Shown: in pieces, positions 44,094 through 55,577 of the stretch
Numbering within the stretch: position 1 is the stretch's first letter
Layout: every line of letters starts with the position of its first letter
Source of the DNA: Nigrospora sphaerica
Taxonomy: Eukaryota > Ascomycota > Sordariomycetes > Amphisphaeriales > Apiosporaceae
Length of the DNA: 64,000 bases
Reading direction: 5' to 3'
Assembly: GCA_018287875.1 (NCBI GenBank)
Contig: JAGVVL010000018.1
Coordinates: 2,038,501-2,102,500 of the forward strand
Position numbers and translations under genes: made by a program
Notes under the pieces: model-generated
What the model was told of the DNA's origin: nothing
The model's input: only the letters and a program-made list of their open reading frames with translations
Databases searched by the model: none

Positions 44094-45643
44094 TCAAGCA
44101 CCATTGTCGCTTTCCGAATCAGCATTCTTGTCCTTGTCCTTGCCGACCTTCACGTTCTCGCTACAGATGTCGGCACGGGGATCGACAATACCAAAGTCGA
44201 CCAGATCCTGCCACTGGCTCCAGTCGGGCTCGGATATGTTGGGCGGCACCGCGTCCTCGTACTGGGAGACAATGTCAGGGTTCTTGTAGGAGGGCCCGTA
44301 GAGGGCCACCTCCTGCATCCAGGCCAGGACGGCCGGGTGGCTCCGGACCAGCAGACACTCGACAAAGTTGTGCTCGCCGCCGCTGAAAGCGGGACAGCCG
44401 ACTCTGGCGATGCTGGGCGCGTTCGGGTTGCCGTCGGCGCCCGCGAGCAAAGTATTCATGGGTTCAGGCGAGACGACCCAGACCCTGGCTTTCTGTGGTA
44501 AGGGTAGGAGCGTTAGTAAAGGAACATGGTATATACTAAGCTGTGTCCAGCGCTGAGAAAGACTCAGAATTCTAAAAAAGGAGAAGACTGACGTCAAGTG
44601 AATGCCAGTCACATACCTCGCGCAAAAACATTTGGAAACCCTCGCACTGCAGGTCAGCAGCAGAGAAGTACCCGCCCAGGATGGCGAAGCTGTTGATTTT
44701 GGCCTGCAGCCGGCGCCACGTCACGCTCCAGTCCAGGTACCCTTGGACAGCATTGACACCGTCGCCAACGCCGATGATGTCGAAGCGGGCGGCGGGGCTA
44801 CAGAAGGCGGGGACAACCTTTTCGAAGATGTACCGGACGTGGTCTTGGGCGCTGGCGTTTTCGCGGACGCGGTGCTTGGCCTCGTCGTAGTGCATGCCGG
44901 CGTGGACGGCGCTGGGCATGGGCGCGCCATCGAAGGCTGCCGGCGTGAGGGCGCGCCGCACTGTCGGTGACCACAGGAGCTCGCCCATGTTGGCAAGTAC
45001 GACGCCCGGCGCCGCGGCATCGTCGGCCGCCGCGCGCTGTTGCTGCAGCGCCCGCACCAACGACACCAGCGAGCCCTGGTCGACGCCGCCCTGGCCGCCG
45101 ATGACGCGGTGGGCCAGAACACCCAGTTCCTGGCACGTCTCGCCGAATATGAGGACCACGCGCGAGGTCTTGCCGATGTTGGCGCTGACGAAGATGGGTA
45201 CGTGCGGGTCCAAGGCGGAAGTGGTGCCCAGGGGAAGTAGGACTTTCTGAAGGCTCAGGCCTTCCAGGCGTTGGTGGATGAGCTTCTCGACGGCCTCTTC
45301 GTGGGTTTGTCAGTTCTAGCCGTGGTACAAGAAATGGGACCCAGGGAAATGGAGTGGACGGGGCCGTGCCCATCGACACCAGACAGCCTTTTGGTACGAA
45401 CCGTTCATGGCATAACGTTGGCGTTCATTGTGACGTTGGTTCTTCGTAAGGAAGAACTTGAAGTAATTGTCTGGGTGGTCGATAGAGCGGATCTCATCCT
45501 CGTCGTTGACGAAGTAGCTGGAGCTGGTCAGTCCGGAGCCCGTCAACATGCATCTTCACATGGGCAACCACGTACCCAAGCTCCTTCAAATCCGAAGGAA
45601 AGCGAGGATCTTCGGGCAGATTCGACCACAGACGGCGAAACAT
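44094..45643 (-). CDS. Arb2-domain protein
   Basis: Four exons on the minus strand (45576-45643, 45402-45517, 44617-45296 and 44094-44492; introns 58, 105 and 124 bp) encode 420 residues. Seen: an N-terminus MFRRLWSNLPEDPRFPSDLK; then GYFVNDEDEIRSI rebuilt across intron 1; PHVPIFVSANIGKTSRVVLI; FGETCQELGVLAHRVIGG; and DIIGVGDG near residue 230. All are features of the Arb2 family (an alpha/beta-hydrolase-like fold). In fission yeast Arb2 belongs to the Argonaute siRNA chaperone complex with Arb1 and Ago1, and the same domain is fused to class II histone deacetylases. The protein here is stand-alone and acidic at its end. A classical GxSxG nucleophile motif is not visible, so catalysis is doubtful. 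A heterochromatin/RNAi role is inferred from the family only. Confidence 0.88.
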
Positions 45644-46426
45644 TTTGAGAATACGAGGCGGCGGTGCATAAATAACGGGCAATGAATGCGATTGGTCTTT
45701 TACAGTCGGTCTCCAGGTAGGAGATTTCGACGTAGTGAGTCCCGGCTGCAGCTGACGAGGTTCAATCTCGGATGAGGATCAAGCCGAGGAAATGGTGGCA
45801 GCAGCTTCAAAGATGGATGGCAGGATGATTTATACGCAGGCAGAGGTAAAGGTATCGGAGGGCTTTAGGCACCTCTTATAAGGAAGGAACCTAGGCAAAA
45901 CTTGGGGAAGGAAGGCGCGTTCCGGTGAGGAATCACATGATATTGGATCTTGAGGTAGTCCAGTAGATAACTTAGGTGAAGAAAACAGCAATAAGATCAC
46001 GTTATCCCGTCCCTGGAAAATTATCGAGTGGGTTCAGACGAGGCGGCAGAAGATATGGCCAAACATCTGCGGGTCAGTTTTCAACACAAACAGGCCGCAA
46101 ACGGACTCACCCATGGATACGCACATAACCCAACAGTGCCAAGGAGAGCAGTACCAAGCGGAAACTGCCAGACCACAAACTTCTAGCCAAGTCCGTTTTT
46201 GCTCGAGGTACGGACTACGCCTGGTTGTGTACTATGTCCAACCGTAGGCACCACAACCCAATGTCGAGATGGCCGTAGACACAGGCCGACACGCTTGCCT
46301 GCTGCGTCTCGTGTAGTGAGCGTACAATACCGCCAAGATCGTACATTCGTCCAACATCATGGCCCTATATGGCGGCCGCAGTGCTGTCGGTCTAGTATTG
46401 TACACGGTTGTCGGCCATAGAGGCTC
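45644..46426. other. Intergenic region upstream of the Arb2-domain gene
   Basis: About 0.8 kb without a recognisable gene. It should contain the promoter of the minus-strand Arb2-domain gene and the 3' end of mrp2. No distinct site stands out. Confidence 0.55.
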
Positions 46427-46919
46427 CTACCAGCTGGCCTTCTTTACACCGGGAAGGTTGCCCTCCAGAGCCTGCATACGGAAGTTATACTGCACCAAGA
46501 GCGTTAGCTATGGGTCCTCTTGAAGTATACCAGGGCAGCCGACACATACTCTTGACATCTTGAAGTCCCGGAAGATACCTCGACCCTTTCCTCCGAGGAT
46601 GCAACGGCCGCGGATCTGGGTCGGGCGGGTGTAGCAGTGCATCTGCGTCAGCTGCAGCTGAGCCTCTGCACGAGTTCGCGCCGGAAGGGTCGTGTTCTGG
46701 ATGATGTGTCGCAGGGCCTGTCTGTTACGGGCGCATACAGGGTCAGCTACTGACAGGTAGATGCGTGTGTACGTGTCTGTCTGTGGGTGGGGGGATGGAG
46801 GGCGTCGCATACCTCTCCGGCTCGAACTCGGCAAAGACCTTTCGCTTGGTGTGGTCACGAATGACGCGGATATTGACGTAGGAGCCAATATCCAGCTTCT
46901 TGGCCCGGAACATGGACAT
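46427..46919 (-). CDS. mrp2: Mitochondrial small-subunit ribosomal protein uS14m (Mrp2)
   Basis: Structural protein of the mitochondrial small ribosomal subunit. Three exons (46813-46919, 46550-46721 and 46427-46489; introns 91 and 60 bp) encode 113 residues, the usual length in filamentous fungi. Seen: MSMFRAKKLD at the start, VIRDHTKRKVFAEFEPER before intron 1, TRPTQIRGRCILGGKGRGIF (the S14 core), FKMSR before intron 2 and the C-terminus GNLPGVKKASW. The short last exon is identified by the GVKKASW ending and an in-frame TAG. It lies head-to-head with the small gene at 47643, with 723 bp between start codons. Confidence 0.95.
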
Positions 46920-47430
46920 ATTGGCGGTGGTTGCGGCTGGCGGGCGTCGGTGTTTCTGTCTGATGCTGTCGCGGTGCTTTGGCTGCGTCGTCGACAAGGC
47001 GCCCGACCAGAGAATTCGTGACGGCTCTTGGCGGGCCGGCGGCCGAGGATTCCCAGCTGAGCGGGAGCAGCGGGTCGATCCTCCCTCTGGCGGGCACGAG
47101 CTGGCAGGCTAGCAAACAGGAAGCAAGCGCGTTGGGGGCCGATCCAACTCCACTCCGGACCGATATCCACTTTACAGACGCAGCCTCAATTGTGGGTGCG
47201 GGTCCTCTATGACGTTCCTCCTGCCGAATGGCTCGGTGCATTTGTGGGATTGTACATCATATCTCCAGGCACAGGCAGGAATAGACAGACACGGGCCTGG
47301 AGCAGAGCCATCTGGGAGTGGACACACGGATCGGACATCTATCTATAGAGTACGTACTTCCTACTCATCATGCCCAATGCGGGATAAAAAAAACAAGGGC
47401 TTTATGACGTAGCCGGGGTTGCTGCCGCTG

Positions 47431-47492
47431 CCCCTCCGTAGCTCGAGCCGCGCCAGCAATCTGCCCCTCGGCCCTGCCGTCCAGCTATATAA
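47431..47492 (+). promoter_or_regulatory. Putative core promoter with two CCCCT elements and a TATA box
   Basis: CCCCT pentamers at 47431-47435 and 47464-47468 match the stress-response element core (AGGGG/CCCCT), and TATATAA follows at 47486-47492, about 150 bp before the ATG at 47643. A C/T- and A-rich leader follows. Function is inferred from position and motif only. Confidence 0.4.
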
Positions 47493-47642
47493 TCACGAAT
47501 GCAAGCACGCGAGCCAACCTCCGTCCATCATCTTTTTACTCAACCATCAATCTGCACCAGATCCGTACATCGTGAAGCCTTAAGCACCCCCTTCTCACGC
47601 CTCTCCTCTTTTCTCCAACCACCAAGCCACCAAACCATCAAT

Positions 47643-48056
47643 ATGTCTTCCAACGTCGGCAACCGCGCCCTCTACGAGGACGGTGACCAGAAGAACGTCC
47701 CTCGCTCCGAGCTCAACACCGCCGAGCCCTACCACGAGGGCAAGGTGAACTCGCACAATGTCAACGACTCCAAGGACCAGGCATCGCTGAAGAACAACCT
47801 GGCCCGCGCCGAGCACGACCACAAGAAGGCCGACTACAAGAGCCCCGAGACCATCCAGTCGCAGCAGGACCCTACTCTGCCCGTAAGTTGTTCCTAATGT
47901 ATGGGAGTTTCCTGTGGCACCCAGCGTACCTAACGGCATTCCCCACCCTTACAGGCCAAGATGCACGGCAACGAGCCCTCGAAAGGCGCCAGGATTGATG
48001 CCGAAATCCAGGCTGAGGAGCAGGAGATCCTGAAGAAGAAGGGAGCTGCCCACTAA
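47643..48056 (+). CDS. Small hydrophilic, probably disordered protein
   Basis: Two exons (47643-47882 and 47955-48056; intron 72 bp, donor GTAAGT, acceptor CAG) encode 113 residues. The protein is almost entirely polar (Asn, Asp, Glu, Lys, Gln, His) with no membrane segment, signal peptide or cysteine. Motif-like pieces are GNRALYEDGDQKN near the start, DPTLPAKMHGNEPSKGARID across the splice and EEQEILKKKG near the end. Codon use and clean splicing argue for a real gene. I do not recognise a named family, though similar short ascomycete hypothetical proteins exist to my memory. The composition resembles hydrophilin/LEA-like stress proteins, and the promoter has CCCCT elements and a TATA box, so a stress-induced protectant is a reasonable guess and no more. 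Confidence 0.8.
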
Positions 48057-48699
48057 GATGAAGCGGTCGCTTTTATCCTTGATTTAATATGGCGTCAAAA
48101 GGTTCTGGTTGGGAGAGATTCGATACCTCTAGCATGAAATGACGAGACAACATGACAAGGACACGCCTTCACCCTGACTTTTTGTTGTGCCCCAAGACAT
48201 TTCATGCGTGACTCGACGGTGTGATCGTGGAGAAGGTGGCTGCAGGAAACCGACGAGGGCCTGACGAGATGAATAGCTAATCCTGAGGGAGAGATATCCC
48301 CAAAGAAGGTAGTAAGCAGCGCCCGATTGCTGGTTGATCGCCTGGTCAACATGTACAAAACCTACAGACGTGTTTCTTGGCTGAACAATCAACAGGAATG
48401 TGTTCCAGGAACAACTCGAGCGAGCTAGACTCTCTTCACGGCGGGCCGCCCCTGCTTCACACCCTCTCCTGCCGCTTGGCACAATTTGGCCGATTGGTCG
48501 GTCTATATGCAAGGCTCCCCGCTGAGAAGATACGAAGACAAAGAGGTGTTGCGGGCCGAGACTACCAGGCTGCATTAATAACTAGGCGTGAACAACTCGG
48601 GCCCAAAAGACAGCCTGGAAATTGTTCGCGTTTTCTCCCAGTTCTACCTTCATCGATATATGACCTCGTCGGTCTGTTCACTATTGGCTTCACGACTTC
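48057..48699. other. Intergenic region downstream of the small hydrophilic gene
   Basis: Nothing recognisable beyond the presumed 3' untranslated end of the preceding gene. Confidence 0.5.
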
Positions 48700-50275
48700 A
48701 CGGAGGCCCTTGCAGTGGTTAGGTTCGCCTCGAACGTGCTGCAGTTCGTCGAATTCGCTACCAAGATAGTGAAAACGTCAAATGAACTTGGCGAAGATGA
48801 AACCTCGACCGAAAACCGCGACCATGCTGCAGTTGGAGCACACAGAGATCTGGCTTAGAAGATGCTCGACGAGTCACGCGCTGCAGGCCAAACTACCGCG
48901 GTGCCCTCGCCTGAAGAGAACGTGTTCAACAATACTCGCCTTTGGGTTGACTGCTATACAGTTTTAATGAGAACTCGGCTGCCAGGCCTACCGGACAGTC
49001 CTGGAGGGTGTGTGGATTAGCACAGCAGCCGACGAAGCGCATCGAAGGCTGCGGCGCCAAACAGGGCTGGCCCAGGGGTTTAGTCTGTCGGACTCGGCGC
49101 GCCTTCAAGTGCGTGTGGAACAAGCAAAAGATCAACGATACTAACACACGGTTACATAACTTCAGGGCTGAGATCACTGCCTACTGCATCTATCGAGTCC
49201 AGAAGAACCAGTTGGAAGATCGCGTCAACCAACCAAGCAAAGCAGACTACAAGACTGTTACGGCACAGCTCGCCGGCCTCGGAGCCTCGATGGAAGGACT
49301 AAATTTGCAACCGTCCAGCCTCGGTACAGATCTCGGCTCTTCTCAGCGTACGAAACTGGAGGCTTTGCCAAGTCTCAAGAATGACCACATGCGGCTCGTT
49401 GCCGGAGTCAACCAAGCCACCTCCGCATTTCTTGGGCAGAAGACCTTGCTCCAGACCGTCCTTGAAGAAACACTGGGCGAGCTTAGAAAAGAAATGCTAC
49501 CACTTGTCAAGTACGAGTTTCATTCTGTAGAGGAGGCCGAGCTGGCTAAAGCTCATGGTCTCATGCTCCATGGAATCAGGAATATGCTGTTCGAGCAGAT
49601 TCACGGCTGGCAGTCTGACAACCATACTTCTTCTGTGGAGAGCCAACAGAGCTGTGACACAACAACCAACGAGAGCGCCTTAATTGGGGAAGACAGGGCG
49701 TTTTCTTCCAAGGACTGCGTGCTTAACGACCTTGACCTACGTGCGAACCGAGTTCTAGAGAGGACACACGAGATAACCACCATCGTTATCTATGATTCGA
49801 TTTGGGAGAAAGATACCACCTTTGCAAAATTCCAAGTCCGATCGCGTCATAGCGTCTCGTTCGATCAAAAGTGCCGAACCACTGAGGCCTACGAGACTAC
49901 AGCCCGGGTGCGTCCAAACCCACGTTGTTGGTTTGCCACTGGTTGCGAGATCAGCTTCAGACGCGTGATAGACACGAGAGGTGTCCCAAGCTGGACCTGG
50001 AAGAAGCCAGAGACGCACCGTGTTCTCGACAAAAATGATGAAGCCTTTAGCGCTATTCGGCGAGATGATATCGATACGGTCAGAACCATGCTGTCGAATA
50101 AAACGATGTTTCCTTCGTACAGGGACCAAGATGGTGATACACCCCTGCATGTGAGTCAAATAACCCTTCTTGGCCATTAAGCATCTCTGATATTCATCAG
50201 ATAGCTGTTTATTGTGGAAACCTGGACATTTGCAAAGCATTGCTACAATGCGGCGCTGATCCTCACCAGAAATTG
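48700..50275 (+). pseudogene. Decayed STAND-type N-terminal domain / ankyrin-repeat gene
   Basis: Remnant of the large fungal family whose N-terminal STAND-associated domain precedes ankyrin repeats, used in non-self recognition and signalling. Seen: FASNVLQFVEFATKIVKTSN near the left end, typical of the family's first helix. It is preceded by EALAVVR, where ACG at 48700-48702 stands in place of an expected ATG. In-frame TAG codons lie at 48856-48858 and 49018-49020. A shift then enters a long second frame (49008-50150) carrying helical segments (RRAFKCVWNKQKINDTNTRL) and an ankyrin-like end, AFSAIRRDDIDTVRTMLSNK then YRDQDGDTPLH. A good intron (50151-50200) joins this to IAVYCGNLDICKALLQCGAD, a clear ankyrin repeat. 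After residue QKL no continuing frame is convincing. At least a lost start, two stops and a frameshift make it non-functional unless the assembly is wrong. Confidence 0.7.
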
Positions 50276-51266
50276 GTAGGTTGTCATGCCAACACGATCA
50301 CATAGGAGTTGGTTTGCCGAATATGTTAGGTAAGGTTATACACCCATACTAGACTCTTTAGGTTTCAACCGCTGTCGAAAGAGCCCAAAGTTCTTTGAGC
50401 TGTGCTTCTGTCTAGGGTAGGTGCTACAGGAGTTGGACTCCGAATATCTGATATTCAGTGTCTGTTGGGCTTTACTTAACTCCTTGACTCGCTTTCGTCC
50501 GACACGTTGCCCCTCGAGCAATCAATCCATGACCGGCTCTCATCATGTAGCATCCTTGGAATCGATTCCCAAGAATTGGGCGGCACCACGACCCGAGAAG
50601 CAATGATATAGATCATGAGTGTTCGGACCGAAGAAGGCTGGGCGTTGATTACCCAAAATGATCCATTTACGGCAGCAGACTTGGCTTTGGAGTAAGACGA
50701 GAGGCGGAAGAAGATTGCACGAGGCAAAGCCATGGGATATGACGCAGAGATGGAGACGCCAGCCTCACAGGCCCTGGAGGTCAAGAGACGACGAGGTTAT
50801 GCGGCTGACGCTGATGCATGAGCAAGCCGCTGAATCGTGAGGTGCGACGGACCTGTTATTCGGGTCATTTGCTATTCTGGCGTTGGGCGTCGATGTCTTT
50901 GGCTGGGTCCGTCATGAGCTACGATGAGTGGCGAGGAGGACTACTCGGAACAATGCGTATTGTCATTACGGCGCTGTCATCTTTGCTTCAGTCGTGTCTC
51001 TGGACATTTAGAGATTCTCAAATTGACTTTCCACCCGTGCTTCGATGGTTGGTGGGAACCTTGGTAGTTTGAGATCATAATGTTATTCGTTGCCCCTGTT
51101 CTATAAAACAGCCAGGGATCTATGGCCCAAAAATCAACCCCAAAGCACAATCCGTCCCCACGCCTCGACCTGATCCATATCAATACGCCCCGGCCCCCGT
51201 GTCGCCAGAATAATATCTCCTAAGCAGCCCGAGCTCAGCTTCGGGGCCAACGGACGAGAACCCAAA
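50276..51266. other. Intergenic DNA, possibly more of the decayed gene
   Basis: Short fragments such as EEGWALITQNDPFTAADLAL near 50630 read somewhat like protein but are closed by stops. They may be further debris of the neighbouring pseudogene. No intact gene is seen. Confidence 0.4.
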
Positions 51267-54200
51267 CTACTCGAACTGGCCGCCACCGAACAGGCCGCCG
51301 ACGAGCTTGCTCCGGCCCTCGGCGCCCTTCCATTTCTTGGCCTCGCGGCGCTTCTCGCTCTCGCGGATCTTCTCGCGGCGCTCGTTCTCGCGGGCGAAGA
51401 AGTTGATGCCGCTGCGCTTTCCGGCGTTCTTGCGGAGCTTGGCGTCGTCGCCGAAGCCGCCGGCGGCACCGGGGGCTGCCGCGCGCGATGACGACGACGT
51501 TGATGAGGCCTGCGAGACGAGCGACGCCTGAGCCGCCACCGTCGTCGTCTTCTTGAGGAGCGAGGGCGCCTTGAAGATGCCAGCGCCGCCGCCCGCCGAC
51601 GCCGCGAAGGCCAGACGCGACGACGCGCCGGCGACGCTCGAGGAGCCTGCGCGTTTGAGCGTGATGCGGTCGACGACGGCCGGCCGCCGGTTCTCCTTGT
51701 TGGCGCTCGAGGCGTCCGCGCGCCGCTGCTCGCCCTCGCCGTCGGAGCCCTCGGCCGGGTCCGTGGCCGGGATGACGCTCGTGTCGTCGAGGAGATCCGA
51801 CAGCGAACGTCGAACGTCGGTGATCGACGTTGCTCGCACGCCCGCGAGCGGACCCTTGGTCTTCCGGAGGGCGGGCGGCAAGCGGGCGGTAGGATCCGGC
51901 TCGTTCCGGGTGCGTTTGCGTCCAAGATTCAGCCTCTCGTCGGCACGGTCGGCGGCTGCGCCACCCGGCTGGCTGTCTGGGATCTTCTCTTGGCTCTGGC
52001 CTTGGCTCTGGGAGTTCTCCACGACTTCGCCCTCAGAGGCTTCGGGTCCAAAGTCCCATTCGTCATCGCTGCCCCTATCCTCAATGCTCTTCAGGAAAGC
52101 TGCGTTCCTAGGGTTCTCGGCGATCTTGCCGATGCGTTCATCGGCGAAGAGCGCCTTCTGCATCTTGGCGAACTGGCGTCTCTTCATGCGCCGTTTGGCT
52201 TCGCCGCCGTCGTCGCTGTCCGAGAGGTCAAAGGCACCATTCTCTCCTCCGCCCTGCCGCCGCCTTTTCCTCAGCATACCCGTCGTAATGTCGTGGAAGA
52301 GCTTGTCGACCTGAGCCGCATCGGCCTGGCGCTCGCGGTCTCTGTGTTTGGATTAGCTTTCCGTCCAAAATAGAAATGGCCAGCTGCTGACTTACGCGAA
52401 CAGTGCGGCCAACTTATCCTCGTTGATGTCGTTGCCCGCAGCATCGTCAATCATTTCTTTTCGCAGTTCTGCCTCGGCCTCGTCGTCAGATGAGTCTTCG
52501 CCGTCGGCACCGCCAAGGCCTGCGTATTCATCCTCGGACTCTTCGGCTTGCGCCTCAATCATGTCGTTGGCCTTGCTCTTCTTCTTGTCAAACTTTTCCT
52601 GGAGTCGCTGCTTTCTGCGAGCGGCCTTCTGCATGACCTTGAATGCCGATACGCCGTCGTCTTCGTCATCATCTTGGCCTGCCACCGTAGGTGCGCGTCT
52701 GCTGTTCGCCAGAGGGCTAGCGGGCACCACGGCGGACAACGTATCGGGCTCGTCATCCTCGGGGACCATGCCCACGAACATGCCCCGTGGTCGTAATTTG
52801 CCCCGTTTCCCCACCAGGGGCGACTCGACTTGCTGTCCCTCGTCCATTCCACCCTGAGACGCAGGCGTTCCATTGCATACGGTCTCGATGGTCCCAGCTG
52901 GTGCCTCGATAAACCGAGCCTTGAGTGGAGAGTACTCGGCATACCCCCCGTCCTGCGTCGGCTGCAACTGTTGAGAGAGCTGAGAAGCGCTAAGCTCGCT
53001 CATTTGCACCAGGCTATCGAAGCCGTGGGTCTGGCTCTGGGACAAGTTTAGCTGTACGCTCTGGCTCTCACGGTCCTGGCTCTCGGCTTGACTGTTGGGA
53101 ATAAGTTCGCTGTTCTCCCCAGATGGCAACTGCTCAGCCGTGGCGGAAAATTGCGAGTCGGGAAAGTTCCTGAAGGACGGCATGAATTCCATCGGCGAGC
53201 CACTGCCTGCCTCGTCCATCTGACTGTCATCCATCGTGCCCGCGAAGATCTGGGTGAGGCCGAGGCCGGCGGGAGCAGCAGCTGGTACTGGAAGGCCGGG
53301 GATGAACGTTTTGGTGGCCGACCGGAGAACCGATGTAGGCATTTTGGGGGAGTCGCTGCGGAGGGTTGACGGAGATGTGTAGCCTGTCTTTTTGGGTTTG
53401 GGAGTCGCTTCCGCGGCGGCGGCGGCGGTGCCGCCTTCGTCGTCCTCCTCGTCGTCGGAGATAACTTGTATTTTATTCCTCGGTCGTCGGGGGTTGGCTC
53501 TGGGATCAGGGAGAATGTCATCGTCGTCCATCTCACCATCCGAATTATCCGTGGCTTTCGGAAACTCGCCAGCGTCTTCCTCCTCATCGGCATCTTCGTC
53601 AAACAGAGGGTTTGCGGCGATGTTGTCGTCATCCCCCTCTGCTCCCTCTTTCTCTTCTTCTTCCTCCTCGCTTCCATCTGCGCTCTCGTCGTCCGAGCCT
53701 GAGAACTCGATCTCGCCTTCCTCAACAGGTTCACCGAGATCACTGCCTTCGAAACTGTCGTCATCGCTGTCGTCCCAACCCAAGGCATCGTCGTCCTCGC
53801 CGTTTCTTTTCTTCTCTTTGCGTTCCTTTTTAGCGTCATCGCGCTCTCTGGCCATGATCTCTTCGGCCTCTCGTCGGGCCCGTGACACGATGTCCTCGAC
53901 CTGCTCGCGCTCCCTCTCGCGCTCCTCCTCGGTCTGCACTATAATGCCTTTGGCCTTGAGCGCCTCCAGTCTGCGTTCACGCTCTTGCTTAGCCTGAGCG
54001 CGGGCCTGCTGCCGAAGGTGGACTTCGAGCTCGCCCAGGTTCATGCCGGGCTTTTGGCTCTTGGTTTGGCGAGAATTGCGAGGGGGAGAGGAATGCAGCT
54101 GGGCGAGCTGTTGGAGCACGTGCATAGAGCGGGATTCCCGGGACTTCGTATCCGGGGCCCGGGTGAAGATGGCGTCGATTTTGCTCTGTTTAGGATTGAG

Positions 54201-55577
54201 AATCTGGAGCCCAGAATCCGAGTCCGAATCGTCGAGGGAAACTGCATTGGCCTGAACAGGGGCCACCGGAAATTTGACCCGGAGCTGGCGCTTGACACCT
54301 GCTGGCTTTTTCTGGGGGGAGGGGGCGAGATCGGCTGCCGTTGCTTTGCCCTTGCCCTTGTCAAGTCTCTTGACCTGGGCCGTAGCGTCAGGGAGGTCCG
54401 GGTTCTCATCCTCGGTTACAATATTTTCTGTCTCCGGCGCTGTGGTTACAGGAGCATCTGTTGTCTTGTGCAGTACAAGCGGCGGGGAGCTCGGAGGTGT
54501 CCCGGCCTCGGCCATTTCAGCGTCTGTCGGAGGGGCTGATACAGGGGTGGTCGGTCGACTTGAGCTGATTGTCTTGTTGCCTTCATTGACAGCCGGGGCC
54601 TCCAAGTTGGCCGGCCTGAAGTTGAATCGCTCAAACAACGTGGCCTTGGGAATTTTCTTCTTGGTCTTCGCCTCATGGGCAAGCTGGAGACTGCGGTTCA
54701 TTCGTTGCGTCTCGCGGTTCATTTCTTCCAGGGCCTTCTTGCTGGCTTTGCGAGCCGAGGGCCGCTTTGTGGCCTCTTGCGTGAGTTTCCGACCACCATC
54801 GTCGTCGGTGATGTCTGAGACGTCCTCGTCGTCAACACCCGAATCATTGTCAGGCAGGTGGATGGCGCGTTCGTCACGCTTGCGCTGTTCTGCGGCTTCT
54901 TTGGCGAGACGCTCTTCGCGCTTGCGGGCTACCAGAGCTTGGAAGCGTGGATTTTTCGCCGTAGCAGATGGGAATTCGTTTAAGCCGAGGGCATCGTCGG
55001 CAGCTGAGGGACGTGCGGTGGCCAACTTCTCGGGCGAGGGAGACGGCGAGACGAAGAGACCTGGTGAGACGGACCTGTCCCGACTGGCGGATCCGACTGG
55101 CGAGGGGCTGCGGGCCTTTGGTCCCCATAGCCTCCTGTGAGGTAGGACAAAAATGTCACCGTCGCCGGCCCGGCCGGCGTCAGAAGCAGTTGTCGGTACC
55201 GCCGCTGTTGCTGGTTTCGAAGGAGACGCAGTTCGGGGTGCGGCGGTACTGGCAGGCCCACCCTGCATTCGCGCGGCAATACGGCCCCTGGGTCGTAAAA
55301 TATCTTCGTCCTCATCGTCGTCGTCGTCTTCGTCGGCCCCCTCGACCTCCCCTTTAGCATTGGACTTGTTCCCTGCAGAGACGGGCTCGGTTGTGCTGCT
55401 TTTGGACTTGGCGAGTCTCTGGAAAAGAGATTTTGTGTCAATCGGACCAGAAATTTCGTCGTCTGAGCTTCCATCCAGTGCTTCCATCTCCTGACGAAGC
55501 TTGGATCTGGGTGTCAACTCGGGGGAGCCGGGCGCCGACGCGTCACTGGCCGGTGAAGGCGAGCGTATGGCAGTCAT
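51267..55577 (-). CDS. mrc1: Mrc1/Claspin replication checkpoint mediator
   Basis: Two exons (52396-55577 and 51267-52341; 54-bp intron, donor GTAAGT, acceptor CAG) encode 1418 residues. Mrc1 travels with the replication fork and relays stalled-fork signals from Mec1/ATR to the effector kinase. Seen: a highly acidic, Ser/Asp/Glu-rich protein; a cluster of SQ/TQ sites at about 820-880 (for example NSQAESQDRESQ, LNLSQSQTHG, SASQLSQQLQPTQ), the kinase targets; and the conserved MRC1-like domain at about 965-1160, spanning the intron (DDGVSAFKVMQKAARRKQRL, NDINEDKLAALFADRERQAD, RRMKRRQFAKMQKALFADER). The C-terminus ends RSKLVGGLFGGGQFE. The long N-terminal half has coiled-coil-like Lys/Glu stretches (around 520-600). 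The start MTAIRSPSPAS is the first Met of the frame. Confidence 0.92.
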
